NCBI GenBank assembly: GCA_003820375.1
Contig: RPQH01000020.1
Coordinates: 1-56,291, forward strand
Source: Ignavibacteriota bacterium
Lineage (GTDB): Bacteria > Bacteroidota > Ignavibacteria > Tepidaquicellales > OLB5
Length of the DNA: 56,291 nucleotides
Direction of reading: 5' to 3'
Shown: positions 18,496 to 26,785 of the stretch, piece after piece
Layout: each line of letters begins with the position of its first letter
How positions within the stretch are numbered: position 1 is the first letter of the stretch
The notes under the pieces: generated by a model
Databases searched by the model: none
Told to the model about the DNA's origin: nothing
What the model saw: only the letters and a program-made list of their open reading frames with translations
Translations under genes and position numbers: made by a program

Positions 18496-19141
18496 TTTTC
18501 TTTACTAATTTATTTAATCCAAGCTTATTACGGATAAGATTTTTCAATAAAAAGTATTTCCCGTTTCTTTTATCAAACTCAATTTTTTCGTTAGATATTA
18601 GTATAACTGCAAATTCCCTGAAAGTATTATCATTAAAGACTTTAATTATTCTATATTTGTATTTTTTAAAATCCTTTATAGACCAAAAACTCTTGTGCTC
18701 TTCATAGAGATTTTCCGGTGCAGGTCCTTGTTCCCAGTTTTTACCTATTGGAATATTTATTAAAATCCATTTTCCTTTTGATAAGCATAATTTAATTAGT
18801 TCTTCAGCATCATTCTTTGTAAAATGCTCAATAACATCCCCGCAATTTATCAGTTCATATTTATTCTTAACATTACGCATAAATTGTAAAGCATCTTCGA
18901 TAAATATATTATTATAGAAAAATTTATGATATGATTGTATATAACCGGGAAATATTTCAACACCATCTATTATTCTTTCCCAATCACCTTTATATTTATT
19001 ATGCTCCCACGTTTCAAGGAATTCACGGAACAATATACCCCACCTGCCAAAACCCGTACCAATATCAAGTATAGATTTAGGATTTAAATTTCTTACAATT
19101 TCTATATTGTATGAGATATTTTGCCAGTTGGAAGTGCTCAA
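18476..19141 (-). CDS. Class I SAM-dependent methyltransferase
   Basis: A 221-residue Rossmann-fold methyltransferase. Motif I is 'SILDIGTGFGRWG' (23-35). An acidic motif II follows ('DGVEIFPGY'), then 'LINCGDVIEHF' as motif IV and 'KWILINIPIGKNWEQGP'. Methyltransferases in such clusters often cap or modify sugars. The start is TTG at 19141, two codons after an in-frame stop; no internal ATG precedes motif I. It overlaps the next GT4 gene by 20 bases. The substrate cannot be inferred. Confidence 0.88.
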   Translation of the reverse strand: MSTSNWQNISYNIEIVRNLNPKSILDIGTGFGRWGILFREFLETWEHNKYKGDWERIIDGVEIFPGYIQSYHKFFYNNIFIEDALQFMRNVKNKYELINCGDVIEHFTKNDAEELIKLCLSKGKWILINIPIGKNWEQGPAPENLYEEHKSFWSIKDFKKYKYRIIKVFNDNTFREFAVILISNEKIEFDKRNGKYFLLKNLIRNKLGLNKLVKKIEQRKR

Positions 19142-19159
19142 GTATTATAAATTTAATAT

Positions 19160-19576
19160 TTAGTGGATAACAAGCTTATCTTTTTTAATGATCTCAATAT
19201 TAGAAGGAGGAACATAAAATTTGTTTCCTTCTGAATCCTTAATACATACGCCATAATTTTCAGTGAGTCGGACAATAGTTACAATTTCATGGTTTTTAAT
19301 TATTCGTTTTAAGCTTTTACTGCTGTCAGATAATAAACCGTAATTTTTCCAACTATTTTCATCATAATAGTATTGCTCGCTGTCAATTATGTATGCCATT
19401 TTACCAATATAATCTATTATTTCATTATCAGATGAATCTTCGTAAGTGAATTTTTGTTTTATTTTTATATAGAAATATAAAATCCAGGATGCAGTAAATA
19501 TTAAAAATACAATAACAACATATAATATGTTTATAACCGATAAAATATCTTGGAATAAATCAATAACTTTTTCCAT
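19160..19576 (-). CDS. Small membrane protein of unknown function
   Basis: A 138-residue protein with one transmembrane helix (about residues 15-38, 'INILYVVIVFLIFTASWILY') and a polar C-terminal domain whose end ('TIVRLTENYGVCIKDSEGNK') looks like a small beta-barrel. No family was recognised. It lies between the flippase and methyltransferase genes in the same orientation with 28 and 18-base gaps. It is therefore probably co-expressed and may assist glycan export or modification. Confidence 0.7.
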   Translation of the reverse strand: MEKVIDLFQDILSVINILYVVIVFLIFTASWILYFYIKIKQKFTYEDSSDNEIIDYIGKMAYIIDSEQYYYDENSWKNYGLLSDSSKSLKRIIKNHEIVTIVRLTENYGVCIKDSEGNKFYVPPSNIEIIKKDKLVIH

Positions 19577-19604
19577 TGTGACTTTTTAATTTTGAAAGGA
19601 AAAT

Positions 19605-20846
19605 TTATTTTATTACTCTCATCAGGAAATATAATTCAAACAAAAAAATAAAATACTCAGTAATTACCGTAACAACTGCTGCAGCTTCTATACCATAAAC
19701 CGGAATAAAAGCAAAATTAAGTATTATATTAATAAAAAGTGCAAATAATGTTATATACATCACGACTTTAAATATTCCGATACCGTTTAGAATTATCCCT
19801 GTCAGGTTATTTAATCCAATTGCTATAACTGCAAACGACAAAATCTTTAATACATCAACAGACGGCAAAAACTTAACTGAATATAAAAATTTAACTATTA
19901 CATCTGAAAAGAAAAACAATAAAATGCTGACCAAAAGGCAAATTATTGTAATAAGTATCATATATTGCTTTAAAAACAGCCGTACTTCCGTTTTATTACC
20001 GGCAATTTCAGATACTCTTGTAAAGCCGCCTGCAAGAAGGAATGTAAAAGCAAGCGTGGATGATTTGTAAACACCATATGCTGCCGAATAAAACGCTACC
20101 TGCGAATAATCAAGCAGGTTGGAAATGATTATTACATCTATCTTATTGTATAAAAAAGTAAAAACTACTGCTAGGCCAAGAGGTGAGACATGCTTAAGTA
20201 TATTAACGATAGATGTTTTCTTAATTGCGGAAATAGATATCCTTATATTATTTCTTATTAAAGCAATAAAAACATACAGCCAGTTAAACACCATACCTGC
20301 AAAAAACACCATGAATAGATAAACTATATTAATACTTAACAAGTAAATTCCAATAGTAAAAAGAATAAGTATAAATATCCTTGCTAATGTAAAACCGGTG
20401 AATTGTTCTTTAAAATTTTTTAATCCCGATAGAACCTTATTACATGTTTCAGTGAGAAGACCGAAATAAAGCGATATGGATATTATTAAGAATATAGCAA
20501 TACTGGAGCCGGGATATAGAATGAAATAAACTGCAAGCAGTAATGAAATATATAATACAAACGAAAACAGGTTAACAATAAAAATATTACTGAATATTGT
20601 TGTCCTGTCAGTTTTATTTGCTGCAATCTCTCTTTGCAAATAAGCAGCTAAGCCAAAATCAAGCAGTGAAACAAACACACCTGTTGCTGCGAAGAAGGTA
20701 ATTATTTCTCCATAAAGAATTGTTGATAGGTTTCTTGCCAGCAGAAGGAAAAAAAGAAATGTAAATAACCTGTCACTGATGTTAAGGAAAAAAAGGTATT
20801 TGCCTTCTTTTAATATTTGTATGTATTTGGTAAATGCTTCTTTCAA
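19605..20846 (-). CDS. Wzx-like polysaccharide flippase (MOP superfamily)
   Basis: An integral membrane protein with about 12 hydrophobic helices. The N-terminus ('KYLFFLNISDRLFTFLFFLL') and 'LLDFGLAAYLQREIA' are typical of the Wzx/RfbX branch of the MOP flippases, which move lipid-linked glycans across the inner membrane. The start is uncertain. The longest frame begins with TTG at 20909, inside a CCCAAA palindrome, and would translate repeat DNA. The TTG at 20846 (LKEAFTKYIQ) starts just before the conserved region and is preferred. As the first gene of the minus-strand glycan cluster, it fits a Wzx-type route for the polymer. Confidence 0.85.
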   Translation of the reverse strand: MKEAFTKYIQILKEGKYLFFLNISDRLFTFLFFLLLARNLSTILYGEIITFFAATGVFVSLLDFGLAAYLQREIAANKTDRTTIFSNIFIVNLFSFVLYISLLLAVYFILYPGSSIAIFLIISISLYFGLLTETCNKVLSGLKNFKEQFTGFTLARIFILILFTIGIYLLSINIVYLFMVFFAGMVFNWLYVFIALIRNNIRISISAIKKTSIVNILKHVSPLGLAVVFTFLYNKIDVIIISNLLDYSQVAFYSAAYGVYKSSTLAFTFLLAGGFTRVSEIAGNKTEVRLFLKQYMILITIICLLVSILLFFFSDVIVKFLYSVKFLPSVDVLKILSFAVIAIGLNNLTGIILNGIGIFKVVMYITLFALFINIILNFAFIPVYGIEAAAVVTVITEYFIFLFELYFLMRVIK

Positions 20847-20854
20847 ACATTGAA

Positions 20855-20926
20855 TCCGCCCGGGCGGAGTGAAATAGTGAATGATGAAATATTGAAATCT
20901 CCTTCCCAAATTTCCATTTGGGAAGG
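20855..20926. repeat. TCCGCCCGGGCGGA palindrome and 26-bp CCCAAA palindrome
   Basis: The perfect 14-bp palindrome TCCGCCCGGGCGGA lies at 20855-20868. A 26-bp palindrome lies at 20901-20926 (arms CCTTCCCAAA and TTTGGGAAGG). The latter recurs at 38962 and 44300, and a longer relative is at 34368. It is 43 bases past the stop codon of the lipoprotein gene at 20970. Confidence 0.8.
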
Positions 20927-20969
20927 AATACTGTTATTTGCTGCGAAGCAGTCCATTTGGGATTATCTG

Positions 20970-21491
20970 CTACTTGTCTTTCAAACCTCTTCTTGTCTCA
21001 ATCTCATTCCATGTTGAAGCAGGAACTAATTTTTGAATTTGTTCATAAAGTACTGCTAATTTCTCTCTGTAAGCATCATCCGGGAAATCGGGAGTTGTAA
21101 TTCTTGGCGGCATCTGGTCTAGATTGGGGTCCTGCGGCAGCATAAGCATAACATGCTGAATAGGTCCGCCAACCGGTCTGTGTTCCTGAGGTGCTTCGGG
21201 AATTGTCCCGTTCAATATGCCGCTTGCTTTAATAGCATTATTTAAATGTGCAATATCATCTGCAGGAACATTTAACTGGTACGTCCAGGATGAATCAGTC
21301 TGGTAACCGGGATGATACACAAGTGTCAGTATTCCGCTCTGGGCAACTGTCATATCATAGCTGAAATAATATTGCGGCGGAACTGAACCTGTCTGGTAAT
21401 GATACATCAGTTCTGTCCAATCCTGCTGTGACTGCGAACAAGCCATTACCGGTATTAAAATTACTGTTAATAAAACTACTAATTTTTTCAT
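20970..21491 (-). CDS. Putative small lipoprotein, unknown function
   Basis: A 173-residue protein with a lipoprotein signal ('LIPVMACSQ', lipid-modified Cys18). The mature part contains 'YYFSYDMTVAQSGILTL' and ends in a helix-like stretch ('EKLAVLYEQIQKLV'). No family was recognised. It sits between the flippase and the ABC importer genes, 60 bases from the latter, and need not belong to either. It is probably periplasm-facing on a membrane. Confidence 0.7.
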   Translation of the reverse strand: MKKLVVLLTVILIPVMACSQSQQDWTELMYHYQTGSVPPQYYFSYDMTVAQSGILTLVYHPGYQTDSSWTYQLNVPADDIAHLNNAIKASGILNGTIPEAPQEHRPVGGPIQHVMLMLPQDPNLDQMPPRITTPDFPDDAYREKLAVLYEQIQKLVPASTWNEIETRRGLKDK

Positions 21492-21551
21492 ATTTATTTT
21501 TATTTTTTAACGAAATTAATAATTTTATGTTCCGTTGTAAAGTTAAATCAG

Positions 21552-22457
21552 CTATTTATTAGTATTCTCATAAGGAATTCCATCTGCAGCAGGGGGTGTT
21601 GATTTTCCGATAAATCCTGCAAGTATTATAATTGTCAATATATACGGCAGCATTTGAATGAATTGGGTTGGTATTGCAGTCCCCTGAAATTGTATGGAAA
21701 TACTTTCAGCAAAGCCAAATACAAGGCAAGCTGCTGCAGCACCCATGGGTTTCCATTTTCCTACAATCATGGCGGCAAGAGCGATAAAACCCCTTCCAGC
21801 CGACATGCCGTCTGTAAAGCTGTGCTGGTCAAATGCAAGCCATGCGCCCCCGAGTCCTGCAAGTAATCCGCTTATCAATACTCCTGCATATCTTATTCTT
21901 AATACATTAATTCCAAGTGAATCAGCCGCCGCTGGATTTTCACCCACTGCCCTTAACCTTAACCCGAACTTAGACCTGTAAAAAATTATTTGTGATAATA
22001 TCAATAATATTATGCAAAATGTTATAAAAATATTATTCAGAATAGGTATGGAAGACAGCAGGGGAATATTAACCGTTTCCAATCCGGGAATTCTTGCTGA
22101 ATTGCTGGAGCTGTTGAAGATAATTCTGCATAAAAATTTTGTTAAGCCAAGAGCAAATAAGTTCAATGCAATACCACTTACGATTTGGTCAGCTTTAAAT
22201 GTTATGGTTGCTATGCCATGTATCAGAGCTATTAAAAATCCCGCGGTAAGTCCGCATAAAATTCCAATCCAGATATTTTGTGTATAATATGTCCCAAGTG
22301 TAGTGAAGAATGCACCTGTTAATAATATACCTTCCAGCCCAATGTTTACAACACCGCCTTTTTCGGAATATGCCGCTCCCAGCGATGGAAGAAAATAGGG
22401 AACAGAAATTCTTAATGTCTGCAAAAGAAAAGCATATGTAAAAATATTTTCTATCAT
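21552..22457 (-). CDS. BMP-type nucleoside ABC importer, permease 2 (NupQ/YufQ-like)
   Basis: A membrane permease of 301 residues in the branched-chain/ribose permease fold. It shows 'YSEKGGVVNIGLEGILLTGA' and 'LRAVGENPAAADSLGI', the EAA-like cytoplasmic loop of the family. It pairs with the longer permease gene at 22458, whose stop codon it directly abuts, and with the ATPase and substrate-binding lipoprotein genes upstream. Family members import purine nucleosides or related compounds. Four genes in one direction make a complete importer. Confidence 0.9.
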   Translation of the reverse strand: MIENIFTYAFLLQTLRISVPYFLPSLGAAYSEKGGVVNIGLEGILLTGAFFTTLGTYYTQNIWIGILCGLTAGFLIALIHGIATITFKADQIVSGIALNLFALGLTKFLCRIIFNSSSNSARIPGLETVNIPLLSSIPILNNIFITFCIILLILSQIIFYRSKFGLRLRAVGENPAAADSLGINVLRIRYAGVLISGLLAGLGGAWLAFDQHSFTDGMSAGRGFIALAAMIVGKWKPMGAAAACLVFGFAESISIQFQGTAIPTQFIQMLPYILTIIILAGFIGKSTPPAADGIPYENTNK

Positions 22458-23501
22458 TTATGCTGACTTTAAAAATTTAATTTTTAAAACATCGATAATC
22501 CTGACAAATGTAATAACTAGAATGATTAATAATGCCTGCAAAATAGTAACAAGCTCTTTTGGTACCATAGTGTTGATTGTCAATCCGCCGTACTCAAGTA
22601 TGCCGAAGAAAAATGCAGTAATTATTATTGCAAATGGATTATTGCGTGCAATCAAAGCAACAGCAATCCCGATATAACCCGCCCCCTCGGAGAAGCCCAA
22701 TTCGTAATAATGTTTATACCCGAAAATAAAATTTATACTCCCAATTCCCGCTATACCGCCTGAAATTAACATTGATAACACCACAAGTTTTTTAATTTTC
22801 ATTCTTGCATATTCGGCAGCGTTTTTATTCAGGCCGAGTGTTCTTATTTGGTAACCAAATGGCGTTCTGTTTATTATGAAATAAAATATTATTGTGCATA
22901 ATATTGCAGCAAGAAAACTTGTATTAAAAGGAGAGCCAGGAAATAATCCGGTGATTGCATCAAAACGGAGAAGAAAAGATGAACCGCTTACTTCAGGAGT
23001 ATGAATAGTTGCAGGTATGCCGTAAATTTCATTAACCAGGTAACTAGCGAGTGCTGCAGCAATAAAATTAAGCATGATAGTATTAATTACCTCATGTGAG
23101 CCGTATTTTGCTTTTAAATATCCTGCTATAAATCCCCATAATGCTCCGCCAACAAATGCTGCAATAATTGTAAGAGGAATTAAGATTATCCAGGGTAGTG
23201 TGACGAAAGTAAATCCGGTCCATGCAGCAGCAAATCCGCCAATAATCATTTGCCCTTCTGCACCGATATTAAACAATCCTGCTTTAAATGCAAATGCAAC
23301 GGATAATCCTGTAAAGATTAACGGGGTAGCTTTAAATAATACCTGCCCAATTCCGTATGAATTACCAAGGGTACCGTAAAATAATACACCATATACCTCA
23401 ACCGGGTCTTTACCAATTAATGAAATGATGATAGCTCCAATAAATAATGCAATAATTATTGCAGCAAGAGGACCAAGTATGGAGTAAATGACTTTATTCA
23501 T
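22458..23501 (-). CDS. BMP-type nucleoside ABC importer, permease 1 (NupP/YufP-like)
   Basis: A 347-residue permease of the same fold with 8-10 helices. Signature regions are 'AFKAGLFNIGAEGQMIIGG' and 'IRTLGLNKNAAEYARM', the loop that docks on the ATPase. Its ATG overlaps the end of the ATPase gene by eight bases. The substrate class is inferred from the family and the BMP-type binding protein. Related proteins transport nucleosides, so a sugar substrate is less likely. Confidence 0.9.
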   Translation of the reverse strand: MNKVIYSILGPLAAIIIALFIGAIIISLIGKDPVEVYGVLFYGTLGNSYGIGQVLFKATPLIFTGLSVAFAFKAGLFNIGAEGQMIIGGFAAAWTGFTFVTLPWIILIPLTIIAAFVGGALWGFIAGYLKAKYGSHEVINTIMLNFIAAALASYLVNEIYGIPATIHTPEVSGSSFLLRFDAITGLFPGSPFNTSFLAAILCTIIFYFIINRTPFGYQIRTLGLNKNAAEYARMKIKKLVVLSMLISGGIAGIGSINFIFGYKHYYELGFSEGAGYIGIAVALIARNNPFAIIITAFFFGILEYGGLTINTMVPKELVTILQALLIILVITFVRIIDVLKIKFLKSA

Positions 23502-24990
23502 TCTTAACCTTACTCCCCGTCATATACAATCCCAGTTCATATTCATTTGTTTTGTCTGCATCAAAGATTACATTTATCTGTCCGTTATAAATCACAGCAA
23601 TCCTATCACTAAGCTTTAATAACTCAGCCAGGTCGGATGAAACAAGCAAAACTGCTTTACCTTTATCACTCTCTTTTATTAAAGCATTATGAACAAAGCT
23701 TGCCGCTTTTATATCAAGCCCTCTTGTAGGATGGCTTGCTATAATAAGGTCTGAATTTTTTGTTATTTCTCTTGCAACAACAGCTTTTTGCTGATTGCCG
23801 CCTGACAGGGATTTAATCTTTATATCTATATCAACAGGTCTTATATCATATTCATGAACTAATTTCTCCGCAAATGTTTTTACTTTGCTTTCATCAATTG
23901 TAATATCTTTTTTAAATAAATTCTCCTTCTCTCTTCCCAAAATCAAATTTTCTGCAACAGAAAAATCCATTACTATCCCATTCCTGTGCCTATCTGCCGG
24001 AATATGAGCGATGTTGTGCTCTTCTTTAAGCTCAGCATTATTTAATGTTATTTTTCCTTTTGCCGGCTTTCTTATTGACGAAATTGCTTCCACCAATTCA
24101 TGCTGACCGTTGCCTTCTACCCCCGCAATTCCCAATATCTCACCTGAGTTTATTTCAAACGATACGTCTTTTACTGCTTCAACAGAATTCTCATTTAATA
24201 CCGTTACATTTTTCACTTCCAGTATAAGTTTTTTTTCTCTGATGTTGGCTTTCTTTTCCTCATATATTTTATCTTCACCAACCATTAGCCTTGCAATTGA
24301 TTCAATTGTAGCATTTTCTGTACCAGTTACACCAACAACTTTCCCGTGTCTAAGAACAGTGATTGTATCACTTATGGCTTTTACTTCGTTGAGCTTATGA
24401 GTGATAAGAATGATTGTCTTGCCTTCGGATTTAAGAAAGTCTATTGTATTAAAAAGCTCGTTCGTTTCCTGCGGTGTGAGTACTGCGGTTGGTTCATCAA
24501 GTATTAATATTTCTGCGTTGCGGTACAATAATTTCAGGATTTCAACTCTTTGCTGCAGCCCCACCGGAAGGTTTTCAATCTTTGTTTCAAGGTTTACATC
24601 AATTTTGAATGAGCTTGTAATTTGAGAAACTCTCTCTTTCGCTTTTTTGAAATCAAGCAGTAAATTTTTTTCCGGTTCAGACCCGAGTATAATGTTTTCC
24701 AGCACAGTTAGAGGGGGTACAAGCATAAAATGCTGATGCACCATTCCGATTTTCAATTGAATTGCCCTGGCAGGGGAATTGATGATTTCTTCGTTCCCGT
24801 TTATTTGTATTTTTCCTTTATCGGGCGGGTACATTCCGTATAGAATGTTCATGAGTGTTGATTTGCCGGCACCATTTTCACCAACTATTGCGTGCACTTC
24901 ACCTTTCTTTACCGATAGGCTGATTGAATTGTTAGCAATAACTTTCTCGGCGAAAGTTTTTGTTATGGCTATCATTTCTACTGCTAACAT
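23494..24990 (-). CDS. BMP-type ABC importer, dual ATP-binding protein (NupO/YufO-like)
   Basis: A 498-residue protein of two fused ABC domains, the RbsA/YufO layout. The first half has Walker A 'GENGAGKST' (37-45), a signature 'LPVGLQQRVEIL' and Walker B 'ILILDEPTAVL'. In the second half Walker A is degenerate ('GVEGNGQHE', no GKS/T) while the signature is normal ('LSGGNQQK'). Walker B has His in place of the catalytic Glu ('IIASHPTRGLD'). One degenerate site is known for this family, so the protein should still work. Start at ATG 24990. A 205-base gap separates it from the binding-protein gene. Confidence 0.92.
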   Translation of the reverse strand: MLAVEMIAITKTFAEKVIANNSISLSVKKGEVHAIVGENGAGKSTLMNILYGMYPPDKGKIQINGNEEIINSPARAIQLKIGMVHQHFMLVPPLTVLENIILGSEPEKNLLLDFKKAKERVSQITSSFKIDVNLETKIENLPVGLQQRVEILKLLYRNAEILILDEPTAVLTPQETNELFNTIDFLKSEGKTIILITHKLNEVKAISDTITVLRHGKVVGVTGTENATIESIARLMVGEDKIYEEKKANIREKKLILEVKNVTVLNENSVEAVKDVSFEINSGEILGIAGVEGNGQHELVEAISSIRKPAKGKITLNNAELKEEHNIAHIPADRHRNGIVMDFSVAENLILGREKENLFKKDITIDESKVKTFAEKLVHEYDIRPVDIDIKIKSLSGGNQQKAVVAREITKNSDLIIASHPTRGLDIKAASFVHNALIKESDKGKAVLLVSSDLAELLKLSDRIAVIYNGQINVIFDADKTNEYELGLYMTGSKVKNE

Positions 24991-25195
24991 TATTTGATGT
25001 TAAGTTCAATTGCGAGCCTGTACTTTTCGAAAATTCTTAACAATAAAGATAATCTGTAATGTTTAAAATATTTTACTAAACATCCAAGAGCGAAGCAATC
25101 CCATAAATGTATTGAAGAACTTCATTCTTGATATTCAGTTAAAGAAGAGAATGATAAAAATTAACAGAGGTTATCCACATTGTTTTAATGCTCAT

Positions 25196-26212
25196 TTACT
25201 TTAAAAATGTAGCTATCTTGCCGGCAATTATCAGTTCCCTGATTTCTTCTGCTCTCTTCCTTGTTCCTTCCGAAATAAGGTTATTATTCTTATCATTATA
25301 AATATAGTCAACACCCTTTGAATTCAAACCGAACGTTTCGGCTTTTCCACCGTTAAACTTGCCGTCTTTTTCCTGCCTGATACAATCAAACACAGCCACA
25401 TCAACGCTCTTTATCATACTTGTCAGGATAAATCCCGGAGCTTCATTATATTGGTCGGAATCGACACCTATTGCTAGCTTCTTTGTTTCCCTTGCAGCTT
25501 CAAATACACCTAATCCCGTAACGCCCGATGCATGGAAAATAATATCGGCACCCTGTGAATATTGACCTAAAGCAAGCTCTTTTCCTTTACCGGGATTTTT
25601 GAATGCATCACCTGTAACTCCTGCATAAGATATAAACACTTTGCACTCAGGATTAACATATTTCACACCTGCTTCATAAGATTTTTCGAATTTTTTTATT
25701 AACGGAGATTCCATTCCGCCAACAAAACCGACTGCCTGGGTTTTAGTTGTCAGCCCGGCAATTGCACCAACTAAAAAGCATCCTTCATCTTCTTTAAACT
25801 CAAGTGCTAACAGGTTAGGAGGAATAGTTTTTGTCTGGTCATAAGTATAATCAACACATGCAAAATCTTTATTGGGAAATTCCTGTGCCATCTTTGTAAT
25901 CTCATCGGTGAAAATAAAACCAATACCAAAAATAAGCTTAATATCAGGTCTGGTAGCAAATTGCCTTAAAGCAGCTTCTCTATCGGCACCGGGTCCGGGC
26001 TCTATATATTCGAAATCTACACCAAGTTCATTTTTTGCTTTTTCAAGTCCGCGGTATGCGGCATCATTAAATGATTTGTCGCCTCTTCCGCCAACGTCAA
26101 AAACGAGGCCTACTTTTAATTTACCTGATTCAGTTGTTTGAACGGATTTTTTACTGCAGGAAATAAATAATGCAGATAGTAATATTAAAGATAAAATTAT
26201 AGTTCTTTTCAA
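25196..26212 (-). CDS. BMP/PnrA-family substrate-binding lipoprotein
   Basis: A 338-residue periplasmic lipoprotein (lipobox 'LFISC', Cys19). It carries the BMP-family pattern 'VGLVFDVGGRGDKSFNDAA', 'FGIGFIFTD' and 'VGFVGGMESPLIKKFE'. PnrA-like proteins of the family bind purine nucleosides and hand them to the importer encoded next to it. The start is TTG at 26212; an in-frame stop upstream leaves no ATG. The gene is first in the minus-strand importer unit and diverges from the peptidase gene at 26786. The promoter region is filled with repeats. Confidence 0.92.
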   Translation of the reverse strand: MKRTIILSLILLSALFISCSKKSVQTTESGKLKVGLVFDVGGRGDKSFNDAAYRGLEKAKNELGVDFEYIEPGPGADREAALRQFATRPDIKLIFGIGFIFTDEITKMAQEFPNKDFACVDYTYDQTKTIPPNLLALEFKEDEGCFLVGAIAGLTTKTQAVGFVGGMESPLIKKFEKSYEAGVKYVNPECKVFISYAGVTGDAFKNPGKGKELALGQYSQGADIIFHASGVTGLGVFEAARETKKLAIGVDSDQYNEAPGFILTSMIKSVDVAVFDCIRQEKDGKFNGGKAETFGLNSKGVDYIYNDKNNNLISEGTRKRAEEIRELIIAGKIATFLK

Positions 26213-26283
26213 GATAAAATGTTTAATTTTATCAAAATTAAATCAATTTTAGGATAGGTGCAATTGAAAAGACAATGAAGGAT

Positions 26284-26319
26284 TCATCAGATTTGTCAGA
26301 TTTATCAGATTCATCAGAT
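26284..26319. repeat. 9-bp tandem array, left arm
   Basis: Four units of the type TCATCAGAT / TTATCAGAT. They are the reverse complement of the ATCTGATAA-type array at 26529-26591, so the two can pair. Confidence 0.85.
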
Positions 26320-26442
26320 TATAAAATTCAACACAAAGAACACAAAGGATACAAAGTTCACAAAGTTCATAAAGACTTTTTAATCTGAATAATGATAAAT
26401 CACATACCTTGAGCTTATCTAAACTGCATCGTAAGTAACCAC

Positions 26443-26454
26443 GGGCTTTAGCCC
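26443..26454. repeat. REP-like palindrome GGGCTTTAGCCC
   Basis: The hairpin GGGCT-TT-AGCCC within ACCACGGGCTTTAGCCCACA resembles REP sequences spread by RAYT-type transposases in FCB genomes. It sits near the centre of the large inverted structure. Confidence 0.55.
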
Positions 26455-26528
26455 ACATCAAATATCTTTCTTTGTGCTCTTTGTGTATTTGTGCTCTTAG
26501 TGACCGTTGTGTTTAAAGCTACTTTACT

Positions 26529-26591
26529 AATTTGATGAATCTGATAAATTTGATGAATCTGATAAATCTGATAAATCTGATAAATCTGATA
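26529..26591. repeat. 9-bp tandem array, right arm
   Basis: Seven units alternate AATTTGATG and AATCTGATA, with four consecutive AATCTGATA units at the end. The array lies about 190 bases before the M28 start codon. Confidence 0.9.
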
Positions 26592-26785
26592 AATGTTTTT
26601 TTCATTTGGAACGATTTAGGGGTCATGGTTTCAGATATTCTCTTTTTCCATTTTTATATCTTACAATTTATATTATAATGAACTACATATTATAGCATGA
26701 AACAATACTGTCTATATAAATCTTACATAAGAAGTTTAACAAACTCCCGGTATATTAATAAATTTTTTAATTTTATTGTAATAAA

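Larger units (their letters stand above)
26213..26785. other. 573-base divergent promoter region packed with inverted repeats
   Basis: It separates the importer (minus) from the M28 peptidases (plus). It holds two facing 9-bp arrays (26284-26319 and 26529-26591), two facing 'ACACAAAG/CTTTGTGT' stretches (26330-26370 and 26468-26500) and a central REP-like palindrome. The sequence TATAAT at 26674-26679 is a possible -10 element for the plus-strand gene, but no good -35 is seen. A 70-residue frame here is only translated repeat. Confidence 0.7.

Noticed and set aside
26249..26461. 70-residue minus-strand frame
   Set aside because: The protein is a translation of the 9-bp and CACAAAG repeats (Leu/Cys-rich), with no independent support.
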